DNA of 64,000 bases from UBA1020 sp964520495. Its GTDB lineage: Bacteria > Patescibacteriota > Saccharimonadia > Saccharimonadales > Saccharimonadaceae. Location of the stretch: assembly GCA_964520495.1 (NCBI GenBank), contig CAZFMZ010000002.1, positions 1 to 64,000 of the forward strand. The letters are read 5' to 3'. Each line of letters begins with the position of its first letter. Positions within the stretch are counted from its first letter, which is position 1. The translations under genes and the position numbers were made by a program. The notes beneath the pieces are model-generated. The model had not been told where the DNA came from, did no database searches, and saw nothing but the letters and a program-made list of their open reading frames with translations. Positions 52,314-60,322 of this stretch are shown piece after piece.

Positions 52314-53165
52314 TTATGCGTAGGTTCCTTTCCAATACTGTTCTAATTCATCGCGCCAATCGGTCGGCTCGAAGCCGGTGGCCATCAATTTGTCGAGGCC
52401 CATGGTGCTCTTTAGCGGCCGTGGGGCGATACCCTCTTTACCGGCGTAATATTCGGCCGTTGTTACCTTGCTGACATCTTCTGGGGCACGACCCGCTTTC
52501 TCAAACACCAACCTGGCGATATCGGCCCAGCTAACGCTGGTGCCGCTGTTGCTACAGTTGTAGGTACCGTATGCTGGCGTAGTGTCGAGCAGGTGCTTGA
52601 TAGCCGCCGCGAGTGTGCTTGTGAAGGTGAGTCGGCCGACCTGGTCGTCAACCACACTTGGGCTGACACCTTTGCCGGCCAGTTCCTTCATGATGCCGAC
52701 GAAATTACGGCCGCCGCCAATGACCCAGCTGGTGCGTAGAATGTAGTGCTTCGGCACTACACTGGCGGCGATATCGCCAGCCGCTTTTGTCTGTCCGTAG
52801 ACTCCCAATGGCGCAAACGCTTCTGTTTCTAAGTGCGGTTCCTGGGTGCCATCGAACACATAGTCGGATGAAATATGAATCAATGTCAGATTGTGGGTCG
52901 CCGCTGTGCGTGCCAGTAGACCGACCGCCGTGGCATTGACTGCCCAGGCGATCTTACGTCCTTCTGGCGTCTCGGCACCATCAACGTTAGTCATGGCAGC
53001 GACATTGATAATAGTGTCGTACACCGACCAATCAATCGCTTCATAGGCGGCTGGGTCGGTCATATCGAATTGGTCTTTGTCGACCAGGGTAGCTTCGGGG
53101 TAGAGTCGGCTTAGTTCACTGCCGAGTTGCCCGTCGGCACCAACGATAAAATAGGTCTTACTCAT
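52314..53165 (-). CDS. rfbD: dTDP-4-dehydrorhamnose reductase
   Basis: A 283-residue short-chain dehydrogenase with FIVGADGQLGSEL (nucleotide-binding loop), HISSDYVFDG, YGQTKAAGD (Tyr/Lys pair) and LRTSWVIGG. It makes dTDP-L-rhamnose with NAD(P)H. The ATG at 53165 is used; a GTG at 53177 would overlap the previous stop. It follows rfbC with almost no spacing. Confidence 0.95.
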   Translation of the reverse strand: MSKTYFIVGADGQLGSELSRLYPEATLVDKDQFDMTDPAAYEAIDWSVYDTIINVAAMTNVDGAETPEGRKIAWAVNATAVGLLARTAATHNLTLIHISSDYVFDGTQEPHLETEAFAPLGVYGQTKAAGDIAASVVPKHYILRTSWVIGGGRNFVGIMKELAGKGVSPSVVDDQVGRLTFTSTLAAAIKHLLDTTPAYGTYNCSNSGTSVSWADIARLVFEKAGRAPEDVSKVTTAEYYAGKEGIAPRPLKSTMGLDKLMATGFEPTDWRDELEQYWKGTYA

Positions 53166-53166
53166 G

Positions 53167-53712
53167 TTAAAACTCACTTTCTACGTCGGCGAGTAACGGG
53201 TGGCCGGCGTCTTTATCTGATACGACTGCTTGCTCCTTCGGAATTGGCCATTCGATACCCACAGCTGGGTCGAAAGCGTTAACAAAGGTATACTTCGCGT
53301 CTGGCGACCAGTGTTCGTTGACTAAGTACGTATAGGTGACTTTCTCTTCCAGTGTCTGGTAGCCATTAGCGACGCCGCGTGGCACGAAGACGGCCACGTC
53401 AGGTCGGATTTCGATACTGAAGGTCTTGCCGTAGCTTGGCCCTTTACGCAGATCAACCCAGGCGCCAAAGACTGCGCCATTGGCGACGGAAATAAACTTA
53501 TCCCACGGTTCAGCATGGAGGCCTCGCGTGACGCCGCGCTCTTCGTTGTAACTGAAGTTGTTCTGCACGATAGTAAACGCTGGCAGACCTAAGGCTTCCA
53601 TCTTCTCTTTCTGATAATTCTCTTTGAACCACCCACGGTTATCACCATGGAGGGGAAGGTCGAGGACCATGAGCCCCGGAATATCGGTCGTATGTAGTCG
53701 TAATTCTGACAC
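53167..53712 (-). CDS. rfbC: dTDP-4-dehydrorhamnose 3,5-epimerase
   Basis: A 181-residue cupin epimerase: DNRGWFKENYQKEKMEAL, FTIVQNNFSYNEERGVTRGLHAEPWDKFISVANGAVFGAWVDLR (catalytic His region), and PRGVANGYQTLEEKVTYTYLVNEHW. It epimerises the 4-keto sugar at C3 and C5. A GTG start at 53712 follows GGAGG by 10 bases. A TATACT (about 53745) lies upstream. It is the first gene of the operon. Confidence 0.95.
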   Translation of the reverse strand: MSELRLHTTDIPGLMVLDLPLHGDNRGWFKENYQKEKMEALGLPAFTIVQNNFSYNEERGVTRGLHAEPWDKFISVANGAVFGAWVDLRKGPSYGKTFSIEIRPDVAVFVPRGVANGYQTLEEKVTYTYLVNEHWSPDAKYTFVNAFDPAVGIEWPIPKEQAVVSDKDAGHPLLADVESEF

Positions 53713-53782
53713 CTGTAAAAAACCTCCGTCTCTATGGAGTAGTATAGCAGATTGTCAGGGGTGGGGTGGTGGGATTGTCGGA

Positions 53783-53814
53783 AATTGAAAGAGCACGCCT
53801 GGATTGGCGTGCTC
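53783..53814 (-). terminator. Terminator of the nudix gene
   Basis: On the minus strand GAGCACGCC/GGCGTGCTC (53791-53799 and 53806-53814, loop of 6) is followed by TTTCAATTT. It lies about 130 bases beyond the stop of the nudix gene. Confidence 0.75.
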
Positions 53815-53879
53815 GACTGTTCTCGAACCCGAAGGCGAGCGGCACAGTAAGGCCGTCGGTGTGGTCTATTGCGACCGTT

Positions 53880-53915
53880 CCTTCACTCCGGTTGAGCGAA
53901 GGTGGTACCACCGCG
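53880..53915 (+). promoter_or_regulatory. T-box-like motif beyond the nudix gene
   Basis: On the plus strand a 9-base hairpin (CCTTCACTC/GAGCGAAGG, one mismatch) leads into AAGGTGGTACCACCGCG (53899-53915), close to the T-box antiterminator core. No aminoacyl-tRNA synthetase or amino-acid gene follows on that strand; the nudix gene lies antisense. GGTGGTACCACC is also a palindrome, so chance or another function is possible. Confidence 0.25.
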
Positions 53916-53939
53916 TGTACCGTGTACAGCGAACGTGTC

Positions 53940-54587
53940 TCAGACGAGCATCTCCGCGATGAAGCGGGCGATGGCCATGCCGGACAGCGCGTCTCGCGTG
54001 GTGCGGATGGCGTCTCGCCAAGGCATCAGCGCCAGCTTGTCACTGTGGGTGATGGCCCTGAGCTGCTCTGTGCTCAGCTCGAACGTGAACACCGAGGTAC
54101 CCTCGTCTTCGCTGTTGAGCTGGAAGAAGGCGCGGTTGCCGACGTAACCACGGCCCGGGACGGGCTCGGGGTTTGCCAGCGTGTCGGTCTCTTCGAGCGT
54201 CTCACGGATGGCCGTGACGAGCTTGGTCTCGCCGCCGTCCACGAAGCCACCGGGGAGCTCCCAGTCGTCCTGGTCGCCCTTGAGGTTGAACCGGTTGGCA
54301 CGGAGCATCATCACGTACAGGGAGCCGTTCTCGTTGGGTGCGAGGTACGGCCCCATACGGTCTTCGATGGTCTCCATGTAAGCGTAAGCGACGACAAGTG
54401 AGCCGCCGCCGTTGTTCTCGTGGAATAACCACTGGTCCCAGGACTTGCCAGGAACCATGCCGACCTCCAGCTGGCCGAACTTGGAGTTCACCACGAAGTG
54501 GTGACCCTCGTTCTGGTGGGTCCAGCCAGGAACCGTGTCGGCGGAGTAGTCAGCGAGCATGGGCTCGATGAGCAGTGTGTCGTTCAT
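53940..54587 (-). CDS. Nudix hydrolase, GC-rich
   Basis: A 215-residue protein with the Nudix box GGFVDGGETKLVTAIRETLEETD (about 120-143), where the Glu residues of REtLEE are kept; the closing G is D. The N-terminal part (YSADTVPGWTHQNEGHHFVVN, GKSWDQWLFHENNGGG) is not in simple Nudix proteins. Substrate unknown. The gene is markedly GC-richer than its neighbours (row 54241-54300 has 39 G+C of 60) and has its own consensus-like promoter and terminator; it separates rfbCDA from rfbB. It is probably an insertion by transfer. ATG 54587 follows AAGGAC. Confidence 0.82.
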   Translation of the reverse strand: MNDTLLIEPMLADYSADTVPGWTHQNEGHHFVVNSKFGQLEVGMVPGKSWDQWLFHENNGGGSLVVAYAYMETIEDRMGPYLAPNENGSLYVMMLRANRFNLKGDQDDWELPGGFVDGGETKLVTAIRETLEETDTLANPEPVPGRGYVGNRAFFQLNSEDEGTSVFTFELSTEQLRAITHSDKLALMPWRDAIRTTRDALSGMAIARFIAEMLV

Positions 54588-54654
54588 GCGACACGTCCTT
54601 TCAAGAGGTACGCTTCCACAAGGGAAGATTGCTCGGAACTTCCGGGCAATATAC

Positions 54655-54683
54655 ATATTAGCATAAAAACTATGAAAAGTCAA
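54655..54683 (-). promoter_or_regulatory. Promoter of the GC-rich nudix gene
   Basis: TTGACT (54683-54678), 17-base spacer, TAATAT (54660-54655). The leader is about 60 bases with two small hairpins and a ribosome binding site, unlike the leaderless pattern elsewhere. Confidence 0.7.
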
Positions 54684-54731
54684 TACCACCTCTCGAGGGG
54701 AGGGCAGGGGACTTGGTGTATAAGAAGCGCG

Positions 54732-55739
54732 TTACTGGCCTTGTTTGGCGTACTGGTCTTCGACAGCTTGTTTATCAGCTTGCCACCAGTCGCGGTGCTC
54801 GTCGTACCACGCTGCGGTTTGCTTAAGAGCTTCCATCATGCCGTTATTGTCGGTGTAGCGCGGCTGCCAGCCTAATTCACGACGGAGCTTGCTAGAATCC
54901 ATGGCATAACGGAGGTCGTGGCCGGGGCGGTCATTGACATGTTCGTACCAATCTTTTGGCTTACCCATCACTTCGCAGATCATTTCGATGACCTGTTTGT
55001 TGTTGACATGGTCATTGTCGGCGCCAATGATATACGTTTCACCCATCGGTGCTTTATCGATAATCAAATGAACCGCTTCGTTGTGGTCGTCAACGTGAAT
55101 CCAGTCGCGGACTTGTTCGCCGGTACCATACAGCTTCGGCTTGATGCCGGAGAGGATATTGGTAATCTGGCGTGGAATGAATTTTTCGATGTGCTGGTAG
55201 GGGCCGTAATTATTCGAGCAGTTCGAGATGGTGGCCTTGACACCAAATGAGCGCATCCAGGCGCGTACCAGCATGTCGGAGCCAGCCTTGGTACTTGAGT
55301 AGGGGCTAGATGGGTTGTACGGCGTGGTTTCGGTGAAGCGATTCGGATCGTCAAGTTCGAGGTCACCGAAGACTTCGTCGGTGGAGATGTGGTGCAGGCG
55401 CTTACCATGTTTACGTACGGCTTCCAGGATGGTGTAGGTACCGATGATGTTGGTTTCCACGAAAGGCCAAGGATTGCGGAGCGAGTTGTCGTTATGAGAC
55501 TCTGCGGCAAAGTGAACGACGATATCGGTATCGGCCACAAGTTTGTCCATCAGTTCGGCGTCGCAGATATCCCCTTCAATAAACGTGATTTTGTCGGCGA
55601 CATCAGTCAGGTTGGCCTTGTTGCCAGCATAGGTAAGTTTGTCGATGACGGTCAGTTCATGCTCGGGACGGTTTTTTACAGTATAGTGCACGAAATTCGC
55701 CCCGATGAATCCGGCCCCGCCTGTCACAATCATTTTCAT
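54732..55739 (-). CDS. rfbB: dTDP-glucose 4,6-dehydratase
   Basis: A 335-residue SDR enzyme: MIVTGGAGFIGANFVHY (nucleotide-binding), HFAAESHNDNSLRNP, HISTDEVFGDLE, YSSTKAGSDMLVRAW (the YxxxK pair), RQITNILSGIKPKLYGTGEQVRDWIHVDDH. It makes dTDP-4-keto-6-deoxyglucose. TATAAT (55753-55748) lies 8 bases before the ATG and overlaps the end of the upstream gene, so it has its own nearly leaderless mRNA. It supplies the rfbC and rfbD enzymes. Confidence 0.96.
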   Translation of the reverse strand: MKMIVTGGAGFIGANFVHYTVKNRPEHELTVIDKLTYAGNKANLTDVADKITFIEGDICDAELMDKLVADTDIVVHFAAESHNDNSLRNPWPFVETNIIGTYTILEAVRKHGKRLHHISTDEVFGDLELDDPNRFTETTPYNPSSPYSSTKAGSDMLVRAWMRSFGVKATISNCSNNYGPYQHIEKFIPRQITNILSGIKPKLYGTGEQVRDWIHVDDHNEAVHLIIDKAPMGETYIIGADNDHVNNKQVIEMICEVMGKPKDWYEHVNDRPGHDLRYAMDSSKLRRELGWQPRYTDNNGMMEALKQTAAWYDEHRDWWQADKQAVEDQYAKQGQ

Positions 55740-55748
55740 ATAGAGGTA

Positions 55749-56282
55749 TTATACCTGAGATTTAGCTTCGGGCGCGAACAGCTCTTTAAGAACCAGCAGA
55801 CCCCTGCGGATATCGTCACCGCCAATCATATCTAGTCGTACATCGTTGAGGGTAATCTTGTGGATTTCAGCTACGTCGTCGCGCGCTTTTGGTTGAGCAG
55901 ACGGCTTCAAGCGAGCGTAGTACAGGTTTGATATTACGGTAATCGGCTCACCGCCGTATCGGTATTGATTGACGGCACTTGTGAGGTAGACAGGCTTCGA
56001 GTAATCGCTTGAAGTTAGGCCGAGCTCCTCATGTAGCTCCCTTTCGAGCGCCTGCTCGAACGTCTCGTCGCCATCAACAAATCCACCAAAGGCATCCAGC
56101 GCTCCCTTGTCGGGTTCGATGGCACGTACCGACAGCAGAAGGTTATCGCTTGTGTCGAACAAGAACACGCCGACGGTAGGTACCGGATTTAGAAATATGG
56201 TGTGGCCGCGTTCACACGTATAGACATGCCCGTTCTTTTTCGTAAGTGGAGCGCCGCAACGGCGACAGAAGTTCAATTCCAT
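55749..56282 (-). CDS. Nudix hydrolase with N-terminal zinc ribbon
   Basis: A 177-residue protein: zinc ribbon CRRCG ... YTCERGH (about 5-25), then a Nudix domain with GGFVDGDETFEQALERELHEELGL (about 68-91), the full GX5EX7REUXEEXGU pattern. The layout resembles NADH pyrophosphatase-like Nudix enzymes, but the substrate is not known. The ATG at 56282 is used because TATACT (56295-56290) lies 7 bases upstream. It diverges from glmS. Confidence 0.88.
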   Translation of the reverse strand: MELNFCRRCGAPLTKKNGHVYTCERGHTIFLNPVPTVGVFLFDTSDNLLLSVRAIEPDKGALDAFGGFVDGDETFEQALERELHEELGLTSSDYSKPVYLTSAVNQYRYGGEPITVISNLYYARLKPSAQPKARDDVAEIHKITLNDVRLDMIGGDDIRRGLLVLKELFAPEAKSQV

Positions 56283-56289
56283 ACTTATG

Positions 56290-56297
56290 AGTATAAT
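56290..56297. promoter_or_regulatory. Overlapping divergent -10 boxes of nudix and glmS
   Basis: AGTATAAT contains TATAAT on the plus strand (56292-56297, for glmS) and TATACT on the minus strand (56295-56290, for the nudix gene). The two polymerases would compete for the same bases. The nudix transcript is leaderless while the glmS leader is about 40 bases. Confidence 0.5.
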
Positions 56298-56343
56298 GGA
56301 TGGTACGAACTCAATCATAATCCTAAGGAGCGCGAAATTCACC

Positions 56344-58176
56344 ATGTGCGGCATCGTTGGCTACATCGGAACTAAACCGGCGCAAGACATCTTACTGGCA
56401 GGTCTTAAGCGGTTGGAATATCGTGGCTATGACTCGGCCGGAATCACGACGCTTGATGCGTCGGGTACGCCGACACTGCTGCGTGAAAAGGGCAAGGTAG
56501 GCGAGCTGGTGAAGCTGCGCGCCGCGCACGATACCGAGGATACGGTCGGCATCGGCCATACCCGTTGGGCGACCCACGGCGCTCCAAGCGTGAAGAATGC
56601 GCATCCGCATGTGGTGGGACGAATTTCGCTGGTTCACAATGGTATTATCGAGAACTATCAGGACCTGAAACGCGTGCTGAAAGGTCAGGGCTACGAATTC
56701 CAGAGCGATACCGACACCGAGGTACTGACCGCGCTGATCGATTCAATTTATCAGGATGAAAGCAAGCCGACACTGACGGCAGCGGTCGTGAGCGCCCTGC
56801 AGTTGGTGGTCGGTGCGTACGGCATCGCGGTGGTGGCGCACGACGACCCGACGACGCTCGTCGCGGCACGTAAGGGCAGTCCGCTTATCGTTGGACTCGG
56901 TGGGGATGAGACCTTCATCGCCAGCGACGCAGCGGCGTTGATTGGCCATACCGACCAGGTAATTTACTTAGGTGACGGTGAAGTGGCTGAGGTGACTGCC
57001 GGGAGCGTGCAGCTTTACGACCTGGCGGCCAACACGCTGGAACGAACGGCCGAGAAGCTCGAAGCGGATATGCAGGCGATTCAGAAGGACGGGTACGATC
57101 ACTTCCTGCTAAAAGAAATTCATGAACAGCCCGATACGTTACGTTCGACGCTTTCCGGTCGTTTGCAACGTGAGGAACTGAGTGCTCACCTAGGCGGCAT
57201 CAATATGAGTGATGATGAGCTACGTCAGATCCGAAACCTCATTATCGTAGGGTGCGGCACGGCTAATTATGCCGGCCAGCTGGCCAGTTATTACGTAGAG
57301 AACTTTCTAGACGACGTCACTGTGCGGGTGGAGATCGCCTCCGAACTTCGCTACCGTTCGTTCAATGTGCCGGAACAGACCGTGGCTCTGATCGTCTCCC
57401 AGTCCGGTGAGACGGCCGATACGCTGGCGTGCTTGCAGGAGTTGAAGCGTCGTGGGGTGCGGTGTCTTGGCATTGTCAACGCGGTTGGTTCCAGTATCGC
57501 CCGCGAAGTAGATGGTGGTGTGTACGTACATGTCGGTCCCGAGATATCGGTTGCAAGCACCAAGGCGTTCACTTCACAAGTAGCTGCCATGGTATTGTTT
57601 GGGCTGATGGTGGCCCAGGCGAAGGGCGTGGGTAAGCAAGAGCTCGGTGAATATATCCGCGAACTGGACGCATTGCCCTCAGCCATCGAGCGGGTAATAG
57701 CGGCGCACGAAGAAGAAATCAGACAACAAGCCGCTAACTACTGCAATTACGAGCATGCGTTGTTCTTCGGCCGTGATACGCTCTTTCCGGTGGCGCTTGA
57801 AGGCGCTCTGAAATTGAAGGAGATCAGCTACATTCAGGCCGAGGGTTATGCGGCCGGCGAGCTGAAGCATGGCCCGATTGCGCTGGTTGACGACCGTTTC
57901 TTCGAAGTCGCGCTCGTCACTGACAATTGGCTGTTTGAGAAGTCAGTCAGCAATTTGGTTGAAGTGAATGCGCGCGGCGGTCACGTGCTTGCCATAACCG
58001 ATAGCAACAAGGAAATCGATGCCGAGCACGTGTTACGTATTTCAACCGAACTGAAGCTGCTGACGCCGATTTTATTCAACGTCGTACTGCAGCTGTTCGC
58101 TTACTATGTGTCACTTAAGAAAGGCAATGATGTCGACCAGCCGCGCAACCTGGCAAAGAGCGTGACGGTCGAGTAG
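56344..58176 (+). CDS. glmS: Glucosamine-6-phosphate synthase
   Basis: A 610-residue enzyme. It starts MCGIVGYIG with Cys2 as the glutaminase nucleophile; GHTRWATHG and SLVHNGIIENY complete the N-terminal domain. Two SIS domains follow (about 290-430 with SQSGETADTLA, and 455-600 with GRDTLFPVALEGALKLKEISYIQAEGYAAGELKHGP). It makes glucosamine-6-phosphate from fructose-6-phosphate and glutamine for wall and glycan synthesis. The ATG at 56344 is fixed by Cys2. A AAGGAG lies 14 bases upstream. No glmS ribozyme fold was seen in the short leader. Confidence 0.96.
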   Translation: MCGIVGYIGTKPAQDILLAGLKRLEYRGYDSAGITTLDASGTPTLLREKGKVGELVKLRAAHDTEDTVGIGHTRWATHGAPSVKNAHPHVVGRISLVHNGIIENYQDLKRVLKGQGYEFQSDTDTEVLTALIDSIYQDESKPTLTAAVVSALQLVVGAYGIAVVAHDDPTTLVAARKGSPLIVGLGGDETFIASDAAALIGHTDQVIYLGDGEVAEVTAGSVQLYDLAANTLERTAEKLEADMQAIQKDGYDHFLLKEIHEQPDTLRSTLSGRLQREELSAHLGGINMSDDELRQIRNLIIVGCGTANYAGQLASYYVENFLDDVTVRVEIASELRYRSFNVPEQTVALIVSQSGETADTLACLQELKRRGVRCLGIVNAVGSSIAREVDGGVYVHVGPEISVASTKAFTSQVAAMVLFGLMVAQAKGVGKQELGEYIRELDALPSAIERVIAAHEEEIRQQAANYCNYEHALFFGRDTLFPVALEGALKLKEISYIQAEGYAAGELKHGPIALVDDRFFEVALVTDNWLFEKSVSNLVEVNARGGHVLAITDSNKEIDAEHVLRISTELKLLTPILFNVVLQLFAYYVSLKKGNDVDQPRNLAKSVTVE

Positions 58177-58177
58177 G

Positions 58178-59185
58178 TTACTCGTAACCGCGAGGGTTCT
58201 GTTGCTGCCAGCGCCAGCTGTCGCGGCACATGTCTTCGAGGGAGCGAGACGTCTCCCAGCCAAGAACCTGCTTGGCTTTTGATGCATCCGCGTAGTACTT
58301 GGCAAGATCGCCATCACGACGCGCAGCAAAACTATACGGCAGCTGTAGGTCGTTGACATGCTCGAATGTCTGAACCAGTTCCAGTACTGAAACTCCGTGG
58401 CCGCTGCCAAGGTTGATGGCGTCGAAGCCAGCGCGTAGGCTATTGAGCATAACTAGGTGGCCACTCGCCAGGTCGTCAACATGGATGTAATCACGCACGC
58501 CAGTTCCATCGGGCGTATCGTAGTCGTTGCCAAAAATAGACAGTTTATCGCGCAGGCCGGCCGCTACCTGGGTGACATACGGCATGAGGTTGTTCGGGGT
58601 GCCGGAAGGCTGCTCGCCAATGAGACCGCTAGAGTGGGCGCCAACCGGGTTGAAGTAGCGGAGTGAGCCGATTTGCCAGCGGATGTCACTCGCTGCCGTA
58701 TCAGACAGAATACGCTCAATCATGTACTTTGTTTGACCATAGGGATTGGTGATGCCTTGGCCGACCGGCCCGTCTTCCCGATATGGTACCGGCGCTGAGC
58801 CATACACCGTGGCGCTGGAGCTAAAGACGAACTTGAAAACCCCGGCGGCTTGCATGCATTCAAGCAGCGTCAAGGTAGTATCGAGATTAACGCGGTAGTA
58901 TTTCAGTGGCTGCTGCACGGATTCCCCGACTGCCTTCAGGCCGGCGAAGTGAATGACGGCATCGAATGACTGGTCTGCAAACAGCTTTGTCAGCCGCGTG
59001 GCATTAGCTATATCAAATTCATGCAATGTAGGGCGCACACCGCCAATATGCGTCAGGCGGTCTAATACTATAGGCGAGCTGTTAGAAAAGTCGTCAACGA
59101 TGGTGACGGTATGTCCGGCTTCGATAAGCTGAACGACGGTGTGGCTGCCGATGTAACCTGCTCCACCAGTGACGAGAACGTGCAT
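58178..59185 (-). CDS. galE: UDP-glucose 4-epimerase
   Basis: A 335-residue SDR epimerase: VLVTGGAGYIGSHTVVQLIEAGH, HFAGLKAVGES, SSSATVYGSAPVP, YGQTKYMIERIL (YxxxK), RYFNPVGAH and GTGVRDYIHVDDLA. It interconverts UDP-glucose and UDP-galactose. It is the last gene of the operon wbaP-type transferase, GT4, galE on the minus strand and converges with glmS one base apart. Confidence 0.96.
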   Translation of the reverse strand: MHVLVTGGAGYIGSHTVVQLIEAGHTVTIVDDFSNSSPIVLDRLTHIGGVRPTLHEFDIANATRLTKLFADQSFDAVIHFAGLKAVGESVQQPLKYYRVNLDTTLTLLECMQAAGVFKFVFSSSATVYGSAPVPYREDGPVGQGITNPYGQTKYMIERILSDTAASDIRWQIGSLRYFNPVGAHSSGLIGEQPSGTPNNLMPYVTQVAAGLRDKLSIFGNDYDTPDGTGVRDYIHVDDLASGHLVMLNSLRAGFDAINLGSGHGVSVLELVQTFEHVNDLQLPYSFAARRDGDLAKYYADASKAKQVLGWETSRSLEDMCRDSWRWQQQNPRGYE

Positions 59186-59189
59186 ATCG

Positions 59190-60320
59190 CTACCTTGTCT
59201 CGTAACTATCGCGGACGATCTTATTGATTTTCGTCAGGAAGAGACCCTTGTCGTAACGGCGGGCCTTGCGACGCAGTGTAGTTGGATTGAAACTAATCGT
59301 CTCGGCTCGTTGAACCGCATTCGCTACCGCTTCGACCGTCTGCTCGTCGAACAGGACGCCGCTCTCGCCATCTTGCACGATATCCAGCGCACCACCTTTG
59401 CCGTAGGCGATGACCGGTGTTCCAGCTGCCAGCGCCTCAACCTGGACGATGCCGAAGTCTTCCTCGCACGGATAAATGAAGCCCCGAGCACTAGCTAGTG
59501 CTTCACTGACGGCGACGTCGGATGCATTGCCGAACCGCTCTGTCAGAAACTCGACGCTCGGACCGGCCATGGCTTCCAGCCGCTCATGCTCGCTCCCGTT
59601 ACCGAAGACTTTCAACTTGAGCCCGAGTTTGGTCGCGGCCGCTACCGCCAAGTCGTAGCGCTTATACGGCACCTGTCGCCCTATCGTGACATAGTAATCA
59701 CCTCGTTCGTTCTGCGGAATGAACCGGTTGATATCGACGGGCGGATGAACGACGGTTGAGGGTTTGCCATAGTAGCGCGTAATACGTTTCTGCACTTCGC
59801 TTGAGTTAGCGATGAAAACATCGACATGCTGGGCCGCTTCATAATCAGCTCGTTTCAGACCAGGCACCATAAGGGGCATCATTATGCGCACTAACCAATT
59901 CAGCCGCCCGAAGCCAGGGTCTTTCTTGTAATCCTCGTAGTGGCTCCAGTAGTAGCGGATAGGCGTGTGGCAGTAGCAGATATGAACCTGACCGGCCCGT
60001 GTTTTGCGTACCTGTTTACTTTCGGCGCTGGAACTCGAGATGATGATGTCGAACTCGGATAGATCAAGCGCCTGGAACGCCTTGACTCGCAACAGAGGAA
60101 AGAATTTGTGCAGGCGACGGAGTAGCTTGGGCAGGTTCTGTAAATAGGTGGTGCGTATGTCGATGCCATCGAAGGCGGGCATTGTCTCTGGCGTGTAGAC
60201 CGAGGTGTAGATGGGCGCGGTTGGAAAAGCTTCGTGCAGGGCGAGCACGACCTTCTCTGCTCCACCCATGGTCGTGAGCCAGTCGGCGACGATTGCGACC
60301 TTGGGTGTGTTCGTCGACAT
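59190..60320 (-). CDS. Family 4 glycosyltransferase
   Basis: A 376-residue GT-B enzyme. It has VAIVADWLTTMGGAEKVVLALHEAF, CYCHTPIRYYWSHYEDYKKD (typical of the mannosyltransferase-like subgroup), VVHPPVDINRF, and YYVTIGRQVPYKRYDLAV, GFIYPCEEDFGIVQVEALAAGTPVIAY with the E-x7-E motif. It probably adds the second sugar after the initiating transferase encoded just upstream. It starts 2 bases after that gene's stop. Confidence 0.9.
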   Translation of the reverse strand: MSTNTPKVAIVADWLTTMGGAEKVVLALHEAFPTAPIYTSVYTPETMPAFDGIDIRTTYLQNLPKLLRRLHKFFPLLRVKAFQALDLSEFDIIISSSSAESKQVRKTRAGQVHICYCHTPIRYYWSHYEDYKKDPGFGRLNWLVRIMMPLMVPGLKRADYEAAQHVDVFIANSSEVQKRITRYYGKPSTVVHPPVDINRFIPQNERGDYYVTIGRQVPYKRYDLAVAAATKLGLKLKVFGNGSEHERLEAMAGPSVEFLTERFGNASDVAVSEALASARGFIYPCEEDFGIVQVEALAAGTPVIAYGKGGALDIVQDGESGVLFDEQTVEAVANAVQRAETISFNPTTLRRKARRYDKGLFLTKINKIVRDSYETR

Positions 60321-60322
60321 GC

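Noticed and set aside
53766..54401. A 211-codon open frame on the plus strand across the nudix gene
   Set aside because: It is antisense to the Nudix motif, rich in Val/Arg/Gly from reversed GC-rich codons, and has no binding site or family.
56304..56343. glmS ribozyme in the glmS leader
   Set aside because: The leader is only about 40 bases long and lacks the ribozyme core.
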